Positions 16,628-24,334 of a DNA stretch of 64,000 nt are shown here, in pieces. This stretch comes from Mucilaginibacter gracilis (GTDB lineage: Bacteria > Bacteroidota > Bacteroidia > Sphingobacteriales > Sphingobacteriaceae). The position numbers and the translations under genes were made by a program. The notes beneath the pieces are model-generated. The model was given only the letters and a program-made list of their open reading frames with translations. It did no database searches and was not told the origin of the DNA. The first letter of the stretch is position 1, and the number at the start of each line of letters is the position of its first letter. Location: assembly GCF_003633615.1 (NCBI RefSeq), contig NZ_RBKU01000001.1, forward strand, positions 4,526,001-4,590,000, read 5' to 3'.

Positions 16628-16881
16628 GCAGAGTGATTTATTTTCTCGGCAATTACATCTATGCAGTTACCTACGGTGTACATTTTTTCGGCCGAATCAA
16701 AATCAATTTCAATATTGTATTGCGATTCCGCATCAATAATAATATCAACCAGGTTGGCCGAATTGATATTCAGATCTTTTATCAGGTCGGTTTCTTCGGT
16801 TATGCCGGCAAGCATTTCTTTGTTTTCGGTGTAAGGTACCAGCACTTTTTTTAGTTCACTTAAAATTTCTTCTCTACTCAT
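16624..16881 (-). CDS. Acyl carrier protein (first of two in the locus)
   Basis: An 85-residue four-helix carrier protein. The phosphopantetheine-attachment Ser is in DLNINSANLVDIIID. The residue before it is Asn rather than the usual Asp of the DSL motif, a deviation seen in some secondary-metabolism ACPs. It would hold the growing acyl chain for the ketosynthase encoded immediately upstream. The start codon shares one base with the ketosynthase stop (TGATG), and its own stop overlaps the transferase start, so KS, ACP and transferase are tightly coupled. Confidence 0.88.
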   Translation of the reverse strand: MSREEILSELKKVLVPYTENKEMLAGITEETDLIKDLNINSANLVDIIIDAESQYNIEIDFDSAEKMYTVGNCIDVIAEKINHSA

Positions 16882-18152
16882 CAGTTATTATATTTTGATA
16901 TGATTAAACAGGTGTTAACATCACCAAAACCAAAATTAGCTTTTGCTACAATATTGATTTCCCTATTTATTTTTTTTGTGGGCAAATTATTTTCGCCCGT
17001 TATTTCAATTATTTCAGGGTTGGGGTCGTCTAAGTTAACATTCGGATGCACAAAATTATTAACAATTTGCAAAACGGCGGCAACGGTTTCCAACGAACCA
17101 GCCGCGCTCAGGCTGTGCCCCACCATGGATTTAAGCGAATTTACCATAGGGAAAGCGTCCCCGCTCCTCTTCAAAGCCTTGCTCCAGTTTTCAATTTCAA
17201 ACTTATCGGCAATTGTTGCGGTTAAATGGCCGCTCACCAGGTCAATCTCGCTTGCGTCAATGTTTGATAGCTTTATTGCTTCGTTAATGCATTTAATTAC
17301 GCCGTCGGCGGCTGGGGCCGTCATGCTGCCACCATTGCGCTGGCCGCCCGAGTTAGTTGAACCGCCAAGTATTTCGGCATAAATTTTCGCTCCGCGGGCC
17401 AGCGCATAGTCCAAATCTTCTAAAACCAAAGCTCCCGCGCCCGAACCGGGTACAAAGCCCCCGGCAGTTAAACTCATTGGGCGCGATGCCTTTTGCGGCT
17501 CATGGTTAAACTTGCGCGATAAAACCCGCATCGAATCAAAACCGCCAAAAATGTATTTGTCTACATATTCGCAACTGCCTACAACCATGCGTTTGGCCAT
17601 GCCAAACTTAATGTACTCGTAACCCATTAATACCGATTGCGTGCCCGTGGCACACGCGGCAGAGTTGTTAACTATTTTGTTCCCCAAACCCAATCGTCCC
17701 GAAATATAGGCTGTAACACCGCTATTCATAATTTGTTCTACCACCCGCGAACCTAATTTTTTTGATTCTTTAGCGTCAACACGGGTTATGGCATTTTTTA
17801 TCACGTCTGTGTCTGATACGCTGCTGCCAAAAACACACCCGGTATCCCAAAGCGTATGCGGGCTATAAATTTCGTTCCCGGCGTCCATCCAGGCATCAAG
17901 GGCCGCTTTAATGCCAAAGGCTATACCCTTACCTTTTAAACCATACAATGATGTTTCCGGAATATAGTTACGCAGTTGCTCCCATTCAAAGGCCGGAGTT
18001 CCGCTCACCTGGCAGTTAAATTTTAGTTCTTCGTATTCGGGAACGAATTTTATGCCCGATACGCCGTTTTGGATAGCCTGCAAAAAATCGGGAATACCTA
18101 TCCCGTTTGGAGAAACCACACCTAAACCCGTAACTACAACTCTACCACCCAT
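16881..18152 (-). CDS. Beta-ketoacyl-[ACP] synthase (FabF/KS-II type)
   Basis: A 423-residue elongating condensing enzyme of the FabF class. The catalytic triad is intact: Cys167 in NNSAACATGTQSV, His309 in SGHLTATIAD and His346 in KSMVGHSLSAAG, with the adjacent Lys341. The His309 context GHLTAT differs from the FabF consensus AHGTST; this variant is in line with the KS enzymes of flexirubin and aryl-polyene loci. It would extend acyl-ACP chains using malonyl-ACP. It lies between the dehydratase and the ACP in the leftward operon (9-base gap to the dehydratase). Confidence 0.9.
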   Translation of the reverse strand: MGGRVVVTGLGVVSPNGIGIPDFLQAIQNGVSGIKFVPEYEELKFNCQVSGTPAFEWEQLRNYIPETSLYGLKGKGIAFGIKAALDAWMDAGNEIYSPHTLWDTGCVFGSSVSDTDVIKNAITRVDAKESKKLGSRVVEQIMNSGVTAYISGRLGLGNKIVNNSAACATGTQSVLMGYEYIKFGMAKRMVVGSCEYVDKYIFGGFDSMRVLSRKFNHEPQKASRPMSLTAGGFVPGSGAGALVLEDLDYALARGAKIYAEILGGSTNSGGQRNGGSMTAPAADGVIKCINEAIKLSNIDASEIDLVSGHLTATIADKFEIENWSKALKRSGDAFPMVNSLKSMVGHSLSAAGSLETVAAVLQIVNNFVHPNVNLDDPNPEIIEITGENNLPTKKINREINIVAKANFGFGDVNTCLIISKYNN

Positions 18153-18161
18153 ATGCTTTAT

Positions 18162-18623
18162 TTATCTTTTTACGGCACTTTTAATAATTCCCGAAAATAT
18201 ACCTTTTGCCACTACTTGGTTAGCCTCGTTAAGCATCTCAACAGCGCATTTTAATTTACCGAACCTAAAATATTGTTTTTTGGATGTTACAACAACTTTC
18301 TCTCCGGGTAGTACCATTTTAAAAAAGTCAATATTGGTTGATGTGAGCAGAGGAAACGAATCCTGTCCCATCAATACCCCCTCTTCGTGTTGCCCGCTTA
18401 TCATTAAATGGATGCCTAACACAACAAGGCCTATTTGCGCCATAATTTCGGTAATAATAACGCCTGGGGTTACCGGGTTACCAACAAAATGATCTTCGTA
18501 AAAAAAAGCATCTGGCTTTAAAGTATAGTTGCCTGTAACGCCATCATCGTCAATAGCGGTAATGTTATCAACAAACAAAAACGAAGATTTGTAAGGTAAA
18601 TGGCTTAATATATCGTTATTCAT
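18162..18623 (-). CDS. 3-hydroxyacyl-[ACP] dehydratase (FabZ-like hotdog)
   Basis: A 153-residue hotdog-fold dehydratase that removes water from 3-hydroxyacyl-ACP. The FabZ active-site block is present as DHFVGNPVTPGVIITEIMAQ, with the catalytic His and the downstream acidic residue. The N-terminal LPYKSSFLFVDNI matches the FabZ LPHRYPFLLVDRV block. It is in the leftward operon, 9 bases before the ketosynthase and about 23 bases after the SDR. Together with those it completes part of an elongation cycle. Confidence 0.88.
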   Translation of the reverse strand: MNNDILSHLPYKSSFLFVDNITAIDDDGVTGNYTLKPDAFFYEDHFVGNPVTPGVIITEIMAQIGLVVLGIHLMISGQHEEGVLMGQDSFPLLTSTNIDFFKMVLPGEKVVVTSKKQYFRFGKLKCAVEMLNEANQVVAKGIFSGIIKSAVKR

Positions 18624-18646
18624 GTTTTATCAATAGCATTAAATAA

Positions 18647-19450
18647 TTAGCGGCAGTGCTCTCCGCCATCTACATGAATTAACGATCCGTTTATCCAGGC
18701 CGCCTCGGCGGTACACAATAGGTAAATTACATTGGCCACATCCTGCGGTTCGGTAATTCTGCCCATTGGGTTCCTGTTAACAGCAGTTTCAATTAATTGT
18801 TCGCTGCCGGCAATCATTCTTAACGATGGTGTATTGGTAACGCCGGCCTGTATCAAATTGGTACGGAGGCCATATTTGCTCAACTCCACGGCCATGTAAG
18901 TAGCCAGGCTCTGTAACGATGCCTTGGCTATCGAAACGGCCGCATAGCCGTCCCAATGCCGGTTTGAACCTTCGCTGGTTAAACCAATTATGCGGGCATC
19001 GGTATTAAAAAGCTGGTTTTTAATAAGCAGCCTTGCCCAATCAAGCAAACTATTGCTCATGGCGTAACTGGTATGTTCAATATCGGCTACCGAAAGTGCC
19101 CCGCCGTCGGCATCGGCCATTAGCGGCTTTAAATTTCCGCGGGCGATAGAGTGCAGCAGCAATTTAACACTTCCCTTGGCTATTATAGTATTAGTTTGCT
19201 CAATAAATTGTTCGCGCCCTGAGGCATCCAGCGCATTTATATTGAAGGGAGCTATTATAACGTTATGAATTTGGGCAAGCAGGGTAAGTTTGTTTTTAAG
19301 TTCCCTTTCGGAAGAACGGGTTTCGCGGTACAGTATAGCGATGTTCATACCATGAGAGGCAAGTTTTTCAACAGATGCCAATCCAAAACCACTCGAGCCG
19401 CCTAAAATAATGGCCCAATGGTTGGTAAATTGCTTTAGGGGACTATGCAC
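18647..19450 (-). CDS. SDR oxidoreductase with enoyl-ACP-reductase (FabI/FabL) signature
   Basis: A 267-residue short-chain dehydrogenase. The cofactor motif is LGGSSGFGLAS near the N-terminus. The catalytic pair is Y-x6-K (GYAAVSIAKASLQ), the spacing typical of FabI/FabL enoyl reductases, not the Y-x3-K of FabG ketoreductases. HSIARGNLKPL also matches the FabI HSIGFAP region, and LIHVDGGEH the C-terminal block. It is therefore likely to reduce the enoyl-ACP made by the neighbouring dehydratase, giving saturated chains. The start is GTG at 19448-19450, directly after an in-frame stop. First gene of the leftward operon. Confidence 0.82.
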   Translation of the reverse strand: MHSPLKQFTNHWAIILGGSSGFGLASVEKLASHGMNIAILYRETRSSERELKNKLTLLAQIHNVIIAPFNINALDASGREQFIEQTNTIIAKGSVKLLLHSIARGNLKPLMADADGGALSVADIEHTSYAMSNSLLDWARLLIKNQLFNTDARIIGLTSEGSNRHWDGYAAVSIAKASLQSLATYMAVELSKYGLRTNLIQAGVTNTPSLRMIAGSEQLIETAVNRNPMGRITEPQDVANVIYLLCTAEAAWINGSLIHVDGGEHCR

Positions 19451-19619
19451 TTAACGTTGTTATAAATATATATAATTTGAGGCCTTTAACCCCTTTTTAA
19501 CACAATGGCTAAGCCCCAAAAGTAATGGAAATCTATCAAAATAAGGCTAACACATGCATACTAAATATCAAGTTCAACATAAATATTTATATTCGCATGG
19601 TTAATTGTTTGTTTTATAG
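19451..19619. promoter_or_regulatory. Divergent promoter region of the resorcinol-type locus
   Basis: 169 bases separate the GTG of the SDR gene and the ATG of the secreted unknown, so both operons must be read from here. Near-matches to the Bacteroidota -7 box TAnnTTTG are TATATTTA on the minus strand (about 19463-19475) and TATATTCG on the plus strand (about 19589-19596). Neither is perfect and no clear -33 TTTG is at the right distance. A shared regulator could act here, but no operator repeat is obvious. Confidence 0.4.
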
Positions 19620-20108
19620 ATGAAGATAAGGACTATTTTGCTGCTGCTTTTAATGCTGCTGATTGCTGTTGCTCAAGGCGAAGGTCTGCTTCAGAAATTA
19701 GACCGCGAGGCTTTTTACGCGGCCATAAAATCGGAAAAGGTAGAGGTTATTAACAACCAACTTTTGGTGCTAAATACTTCATCAGCACATCAAAAGGAAG
19801 CTTTTGAAGGCACTCTTTTAATGCGGAAAGCAGGCCTGGTAAAAATACCCGCGCAAAAGTTAAAATTATTTAAAGAAGGCCGCATTAAGCTGGAAACCGA
19901 AATTGCCCAGGACACCAGCAACGCCGAATACCGTTTTTTACGGTTAATTATACAAGAGCATGCCCCTAAAATTGTAAAATACAATAAACAGCTTGATGGC
20001 GATAAATTGCAAATTAAAAAACAATTTAAAAGCCTGCCGCTTGTAGTGCAGGATGCCATTGTTGATTACAGTAAAAGTTCGAAAATATTACGCCAACAGG
20101 ATCTTTAA
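19620..20108 (+). CDS. Secreted protein of unknown function at the head of the darA-darB operon
   Basis: A 162-residue protein with a signal peptide (residues 1-20, leucine-rich). The mature part is helical and charged (for example KLDREAFYAAIKSEKVEVI and RFLRLIIQEHAPKIVKYNK) and contains no enzyme motif I recognise. It is the first gene of the rightward operon, 14 bases before darA, so it is probably exported and works with the locus product, perhaps as a periplasmic carrier or assembly factor. That role is inferred from position only. Confidence 0.7.
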   Translation: MKIRTILLLLLMLLIAVAQGEGLLQKLDREAFYAAIKSEKVEVINNQLLVLNTSSAHQKEAFEGTLLMRKAGLVKIPAQKLKLFKEGRIKLETEIAQDTSNAEYRFLRLIIQEHAPKIVKYNKQLDGDKLQIKKQFKSLPLVVQDAIVDYSKSSKILRQQDL

Positions 20109-20122
20109 TTTTTTTTGAACGC

Positions 20123-21022
20123 ATGAGTAAAAAGGTTTTAGCAATTTGCTACACACAATCGGGCCAGTTAAGGGACATACTTGATAATTTTACCGGGCCG
20201 CTTGAGGAAGCCGGGATTGATGTGGAAAAAGTAAACGTTAACCTAAAAAACAATTACGCCTTCCCCTGGACAACAGACCGGTTTTTTAGTGTAATGCCCG
20301 ATTGCCAACTGGATATACCAGCCGAATTAGAACCTTTTACCTTAAAACAAACCCAATACGATTTAATTATACTGGGTTACCAGGCCTGGTTTTTATCGCC
20401 CAGCATCCCCTTTAACTCATTGATGAATGATGTTGCTTTTAAGGCTTTGCTAAAAGATGCGCCGGTTATAACAGTAACGGGGGCCCGCAATATGTGGCTC
20501 AATGCCTTTGTACGGGTAAAAAAACTAATTAGTGCTGCCGGGGCAAAACATGTTGGCAATATAGCCCTTGTTGATACGCATGCCAACCCTGTTAGTTTTG
20601 TTACCATTTTCCACTGGATGCTCAAGGGCAAAAAGGATAGGTACCTCAATATATTTCCGCCTCCGGGTGTACCCGATGATGAAATAAAACGGAGCAAAAA
20701 CTTCGGCGAAAGCCTGCTGCCCCATCTGCTTAATAATAATTATAACGGCTTTCAGGATGAGCTTAATGCCCAAAAGGCTGTTGTATTAAAGTACAACTTA
20801 ATGGTAATTGAAACCGTTGCAGGTAAAATTTTTAAAGTTTGGGCAACATTTATTTCGAAAAGAAAAAACAAAATGCCTTGGTTAAAGGTATTCAAGTACT
20901 ATCTGTTAGTTGCCTTTTGGATTGGCGCGCCTGTTATGCTAACGCTAAACGCCATATTTTTTCGCTTTACAACACCTAAGCGAATTATGGCCCGGAAGCA
21001 ATATTTTTTAAGTCTATCATAA
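20123..21022 (+). CDS. darA: DarA-like dialkylresorcinol biosynthesis protein
   Basis: A 299-residue protein of the family annotated as dialkylresorcinol condensing enzyme DarA. The N-terminus has a flavodoxin-like beginning (KVLAICYTQSGQLRDILDNF), and the middle shows LIILGYQAWFLSPSIPFNSL. A C-terminal hydrophobic helix (about 258-280) suggests membrane association. In the characterised Pseudomonas and Chitinophaga pathways DarA acts with the ketosynthase DarB, and is thought to be the flavin-dependent aromatase that turns the cyclohexanedione into the resorcinol. It is followed directly by darB, 8 bases to the ATG. Confidence 0.83.
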   Translation: MSKKVLAICYTQSGQLRDILDNFTGPLEEAGIDVEKVNVNLKNNYAFPWTTDRFFSVMPDCQLDIPAELEPFTLKQTQYDLIILGYQAWFLSPSIPFNSLMNDVAFKALLKDAPVITVTGARNMWLNAFVRVKKLISAAGAKHVGNIALVDTHANPVSFVTIFHWMLKGKKDRYLNIFPPPGVPDDEIKRSKNFGESLLPHLLNNNYNGFQDELNAQKAVVLKYNLMVIETVAGKIFKVWATFISKRKNKMPWLKVFKYYLLVAFWIGAPVMLTLNAIFFRFTTPKRIMARKQYFLSLS

Positions 21023-21030
21023 ATTTGTAT

Positions 21031-22170
21031 ATGCCCGTTTATATTAATAAAACTTCTGCTTTTTTTCCAAACCAAGCCGTTCCTAATGATGATATGGAGC
21101 TTTACCTGGGTTATATTAATGGTAAGCCATCAAAATCAAAAAGTATTGTTTTACGTAATAATGCCATTGTAAACCGCTATTACGCGCTCGAAAAAGGAGG
21201 CAAATCAACCCATACCAATGCGCAAATGACAGCCTTAGCGGTAAAGGAGTTGTTTAAAGATGCACCTTTGCATATTAAGGATATTGAACTGCTATCGTGC
21301 GGCACCTCATCGCCCGACCAAATGATGCCGAGCCACGGCGTAATGACGCACGGATGGCTGCCCGAGGCCGAAGCTATTGAAGTGGTATCGCCGGCAGGTG
21401 TATGCTGCGCAGGTATGCACGCGCTAAAATACGCCTATATGGCTATCCGCACGGGCGATGTTAAGCTGGCCGTTGCCACGGGATCCGAAAGGTTTTCGGG
21501 CTTACTGGTTGCCGATGTGTTTGAGGAAGAAGCGCAAAAGCTGGTTGAGTTAAATGCCAACCCATACATCGCCTTCCAAAAGGATTTTTTACGGTGGATG
21601 TTGTCCGACGGAGCTTCAGCCTTCTTAATGTCCGACGAGCCGAATAAGGAGGGCATTAGCCTGCGGTTAGATTGGATAGAAGGTATTTCGTACGCCAACG
21701 AAATGGAAACCTGTATGTACATGGGCGGCGATAAACAACCCGATGGCACGCTAAAAGGCTTTATGGATTATACGCCCGAAGAAATCATGACTAAATCCAT
21801 CTTCAGCGTAAAGCAGGATATTAATTTATTGAGCGATAATATTGTTGCGCTGGGCGGCAAAAAAATAAAAGAGATATTTGAACGGAGAGGATTAACCGCT
21901 GCAGACATCGATCATTTTTTACCGCATATATCGAGCAATTTTTTCAAGAGCAAAATTTACGATTTGGTTGAGATATATGGCGGCGGCATCCCCTACGAAA
22001 AATGGTTTATCAACCTTTACACCGTTGGTAACGTTGGTGCGGCTTCAATTTATTTAATGATTAATGAGCTTTTTAACAGCGGCAGGTTAAAGGTTGGCGA
22101 AAAACTGTTGCTGCTGGTGCCCGAGAGTTCGCGCTTCTCGTATATGTACGCCATGCTTACCGTTGTTTAG
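21031..22170 (+). CDS. darB: DarB-like ketosynthase III (dialkylresorcinol-forming)
   Basis: A 379-residue thiolase-fold enzyme of the KAS III group. Active-site residues are the Cys in SPAGVCCAGMHAL (second Cys of the pair, residue 126), the His in FLPHISSNFF and the Asn in TVGNVGAASIY. DarB enzymes join two beta-oxoacyl substrates (one on ACP or CoA) and cyclise them to a cyclohexanedione. The frame could begin at a TTG at 21025; the ATG two codons later (21031, MPVYINKTSAFFP) is the better start. It lies between DarA and a small unknown, in one operon with an exporter and a second ACP. Confidence 0.88.
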   Translation: MPVYINKTSAFFPNQAVPNDDMELYLGYINGKPSKSKSIVLRNNAIVNRYYALEKGGKSTHTNAQMTALAVKELFKDAPLHIKDIELLSCGTSSPDQMMPSHGVMTHGWLPEAEAIEVVSPAGVCCAGMHALKYAYMAIRTGDVKLAVATGSERFSGLLVADVFEEEAQKLVELNANPYIAFQKDFLRWMLSDGASAFLMSDEPNKEGISLRLDWIEGISYANEMETCMYMGGDKQPDGTLKGFMDYTPEEIMTKSIFSVKQDINLLSDNIVALGGKKIKEIFERRGLTAADIDHFLPHISSNFFKSKIYDLVEIYGGGIPYEKWFINLYTVGNVGAASIYLMINELFNSGRLKVGEKLLLLVPESSRFSYMYAMLTVV

Positions 22171-22176
22171 CATCTG

Positions 22177-22584
22177 ATGAAAAAGGAAGATGTGCCGCAG
22201 GATTTAAGTTCGCTGGGCAAAATAACCAAGGAAGTTTGCTACGCCACCGACGAAAACGGCAAATACACTACCCAACTAAGTAAGGGCTGGGATGTTAAAA
22301 TAACCGCCCTTGATGCCGCCTGGGACGATATTGCTTTGCGCGTGGAACAGGCGAGGCAAAAGGTATTAAACAACGAGGCTAGCCCGCTGCTTTTTTTTAT
22401 GGAGAAGGCTTTAATGGATATAAGCATACTGGCCGGTTATACCGGCTTTTGGAAATGGCAAATCAGCAGGCATTTAAAGCCGGGTGTATTTAAAGTATTA
22501 TCCGACAAAAAACTGCAACGCTATGCCGAGGTTTTTAACGTGAGCATAGCCGATTTAAAAAACATGAGCGTTAATGAAACTTAA
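22177..22584 (+). CDS. Small protein of the dar operon, function unknown
   Basis: A 135-residue, mostly helical cytosolic protein. It has no signal peptide or membrane span. The C-terminal segment KKLQRYAEVFNVSIADLKN looks like the end of a small helical DNA-binding or scaffold domain, but this is only a visual impression. It overlaps by 11 bases the start of the BtrH-like gene, so it is translationally linked to it. A protein of this type accompanies DarB-BtrH pairs in flexirubin loci as far as I recall; no function can be assigned. Confidence 0.72.
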   Translation: MKKEDVPQDLSSLGKITKEVCYATDENGKYTTQLSKGWDVKITALDAAWDDIALRVEQARQKVLNNEASPLLFFMEKALMDISILAGYTGFWKWQISRHLKPGVFKVLSDKKLQRYAEVFNVSIADLKNMSVNET

Positions 22585-23590
22585 TTATGAACACTTTCAG
22601 GCGGCACATTGCGAAAACGGTGTAACCACCAGCCTGCTGCAAAATGTGGGTGTTCATCAAATTACCGAGCCGCTTGCTTTTGGTATTGGCGCTGGGCTTT
22701 TTTTTGTTTACATCCCGCTTATTAAAATTAATAACGGGCCCGCAATTGCTTTCCGCACGTTACCGGGTTTGGTATTTAACCGCACCTGTAAGGCTTTGGA
22801 TATACCTGTTGTACGAAAAAAATTTAGCTCAAAGCAAAAAGCTCAAAGCTACCTCGACCAATGTTTGGCCGATGGGCACCCGGTTGGTTGCCAGGTTGGT
22901 GTATATTATCTGCCTTATTTCCCGAAAGAATACCGTTTCCATTTTAATGCCCACAACCTGATAGTTTATGGCAAAGAGGGCGATAATTACCTGATAAGCG
23001 ACCCGGTGATGGAGACCGTTACCACCATGACGAGTTATGAATTAGAACGCGTACGTTTTGCAAAAGGCGCATTGGCACCAAAGGGCCAGTTATATTACCC
23101 TAAAGAAGGGCGCCCGGTTACCGATGAGCAAATACGCAGGGCAATAAAAAAAGGCATCGCCAAAAATGTGAATAATATGCTGCACATTCCAGGCCCCATT
23201 GCAGGTGTGGATGGCATAAAATTTATAGCCAAACGGATAAAAAACTGGCGCGATAAGCTTGGCTTAAAAACTGCAGGTTTATACCTTGCCCAACTGGTAC
23301 GTATGCAAGAAGAAATTGGCACCGGCGGTGGTGGTTTCCGTTACATTTATGGCGCTTTTTTGCAGCAGGCCCATGCCTATTTACCCAACGACGATTTGCT
23401 CGAAATATCAAACACATTTACCCAAGCGGGCGATTTATGGCGCTCGGCTGCCGTACAGGCTTCGGGAATATATAAGGGCAGAATTGGAAGTCAGGAAGAT
23501 TTTAACCAGATGAGCGAATATTTATTTGAGATTGCCGAGATAGAAAAACAGGCGTTTACATCGCTATCGAAAATTACATGGAAGCCATGA
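22574..23590 (+). CDS. BtrH N-terminal domain acyltransferase-like protein
   Basis: A 338-residue protein with a BtrH_N domain (about 1-150) followed by a DUF4872-like helical region. BtrH moves an acyl group from an acyl carrier protein to an amine in butirosin biosynthesis, using a papain-like Cys-His-Asp site. Here the matching residues appear to be Cys13 in AAHCENGVTT, the His in FNAHNLIVYG and the Asp in YLISDPV. It probably takes the acyl or aromatic product from an ACP of this locus to an unknown acceptor; the acceptor cannot be seen. It overlaps both neighbours by 11 and 4 bases. Confidence 0.8.
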   Translation: MKLNYEHFQAAHCENGVTTSLLQNVGVHQITEPLAFGIGAGLFFVYIPLIKINNGPAIAFRTLPGLVFNRTCKALDIPVVRKKFSSKQKAQSYLDQCLADGHPVGCQVGVYYLPYFPKEYRFHFNAHNLIVYGKEGDNYLISDPVMETVTTMTSYELERVRFAKGALAPKGQLYYPKEGRPVTDEQIRRAIKKGIAKNVNNMLHIPGPIAGVDGIKFIAKRIKNWRDKLGLKTAGLYLAQLVRMQEEIGTGGGGFRYIYGAFLQQAHAYLPNDDLLEISNTFTQAGDLWRSAAVQASGIYKGRIGSQEDFNQMSEYLFEIAEIEKQAFTSLSKITWKP

Positions 23591-24333
23591 GCAATGTGGC
23601 CATTAACATACAAAACATTGCGTTTAACTATCCCGGAAATAACAATACCTTTTTCCGGAATTTTAACCTGCAAATACAAAAAGGCGAACGTTTTGGCTTA
23701 TTTGGGCCCAACGGAGCCGGCAAAACCACATTAATGAACCTGATGACCGGCTTATTATCTGTTAAAGCAGGTAGAATACAACTGTTGGGCCAAGAGATTA
23801 AAGGCAACAACAAGCAAGTTAACAAGCTATTTGGCTTTGTACCGCAAGATTTTTCTTTTTACCAGGAGTTAAGTCCGGTTGAAAATCTGGAATTTTTTGG
23901 CGCATGGTGTGGCCTAAACAGGCAGCAAATAAAATTGCGCACTACCCTATTGCTGGATGTTTTAGGCTTGGCCGATGTGAGTGATAAACCGGTTCAGCAG
24001 TTTTCGGGTGGGATGAAGCGGCGCGTTAATTTGGCTATTGGCGTAATACACAACCCCGCCATTTTGTTTTTAGACGAACCTACTGTTGGCGTAGATGTAC
24101 AAACCCGGCATGCTATCATCAACTATTTGTTAGAACTCAATAAAAACGGCACCACGCTCATTTATACATCGCACCAGTTAAGCGAGGCCGAAGGCCTTTG
24201 CCAACAAGTAGCCATGATAGACGAGGGTAAACTCATTGCGCATAACAGCCTAAGCAACTTATTAACCGAACACAAACAGGATGGGCTTGAGGGCCTGTTT
24301 TTAAATTTAACAGGTAAAAACTACAGGGATTAA
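23587..24333 (+). CDS. ABC transporter ATP-binding protein (dar locus)
   Basis: A 248-residue ATPase of the ABC-2 (NatA/CcmA-like) group. Walker A is GPNGAGKTT, the Q-loop is VPQDFSFYQELS, the signature is QQFSGGMKRRVNLAIG, and Walker B is ILFLDEPTVGVD, with the H-loop in TSHQLSEAE. It powers the permease encoded one base downstream. The ATG at 23587 overlaps the BtrH stop as ATGA; an in-frame ATG at 23578 would add three residues. The pair presumably exports the resorcinol-type product or a precursor to the outer envelope. Confidence 0.93.
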   Translation: MSNVAINIQNIAFNYPGNNNTFFRNFNLQIQKGERFGLFGPNGAGKTTLMNLMTGLLSVKAGRIQLLGQEIKGNNKQVNKLFGFVPQDFSFYQELSPVENLEFFGAWCGLNRQQIKLRTTLLLDVLGLADVSDKPVQQFSGGMKRRVNLAIGVIHNPAILFLDEPTVGVDVQTRHAIINYLLELNKNGTTLIYTSHQLSEAEGLCQQVAMIDEGKLIAHNSLSNLLTEHKQDGLEGLFLNLTGKNYRD

Positions 24334-24334
24334 T

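Noticed and set aside
18647..19450. Annotating the SDR as FabG ketoreductase
   Set aside because: The catalytic spacing is Y-x6-K, not Y-x3-K, and HSIARG matches the FabI region.
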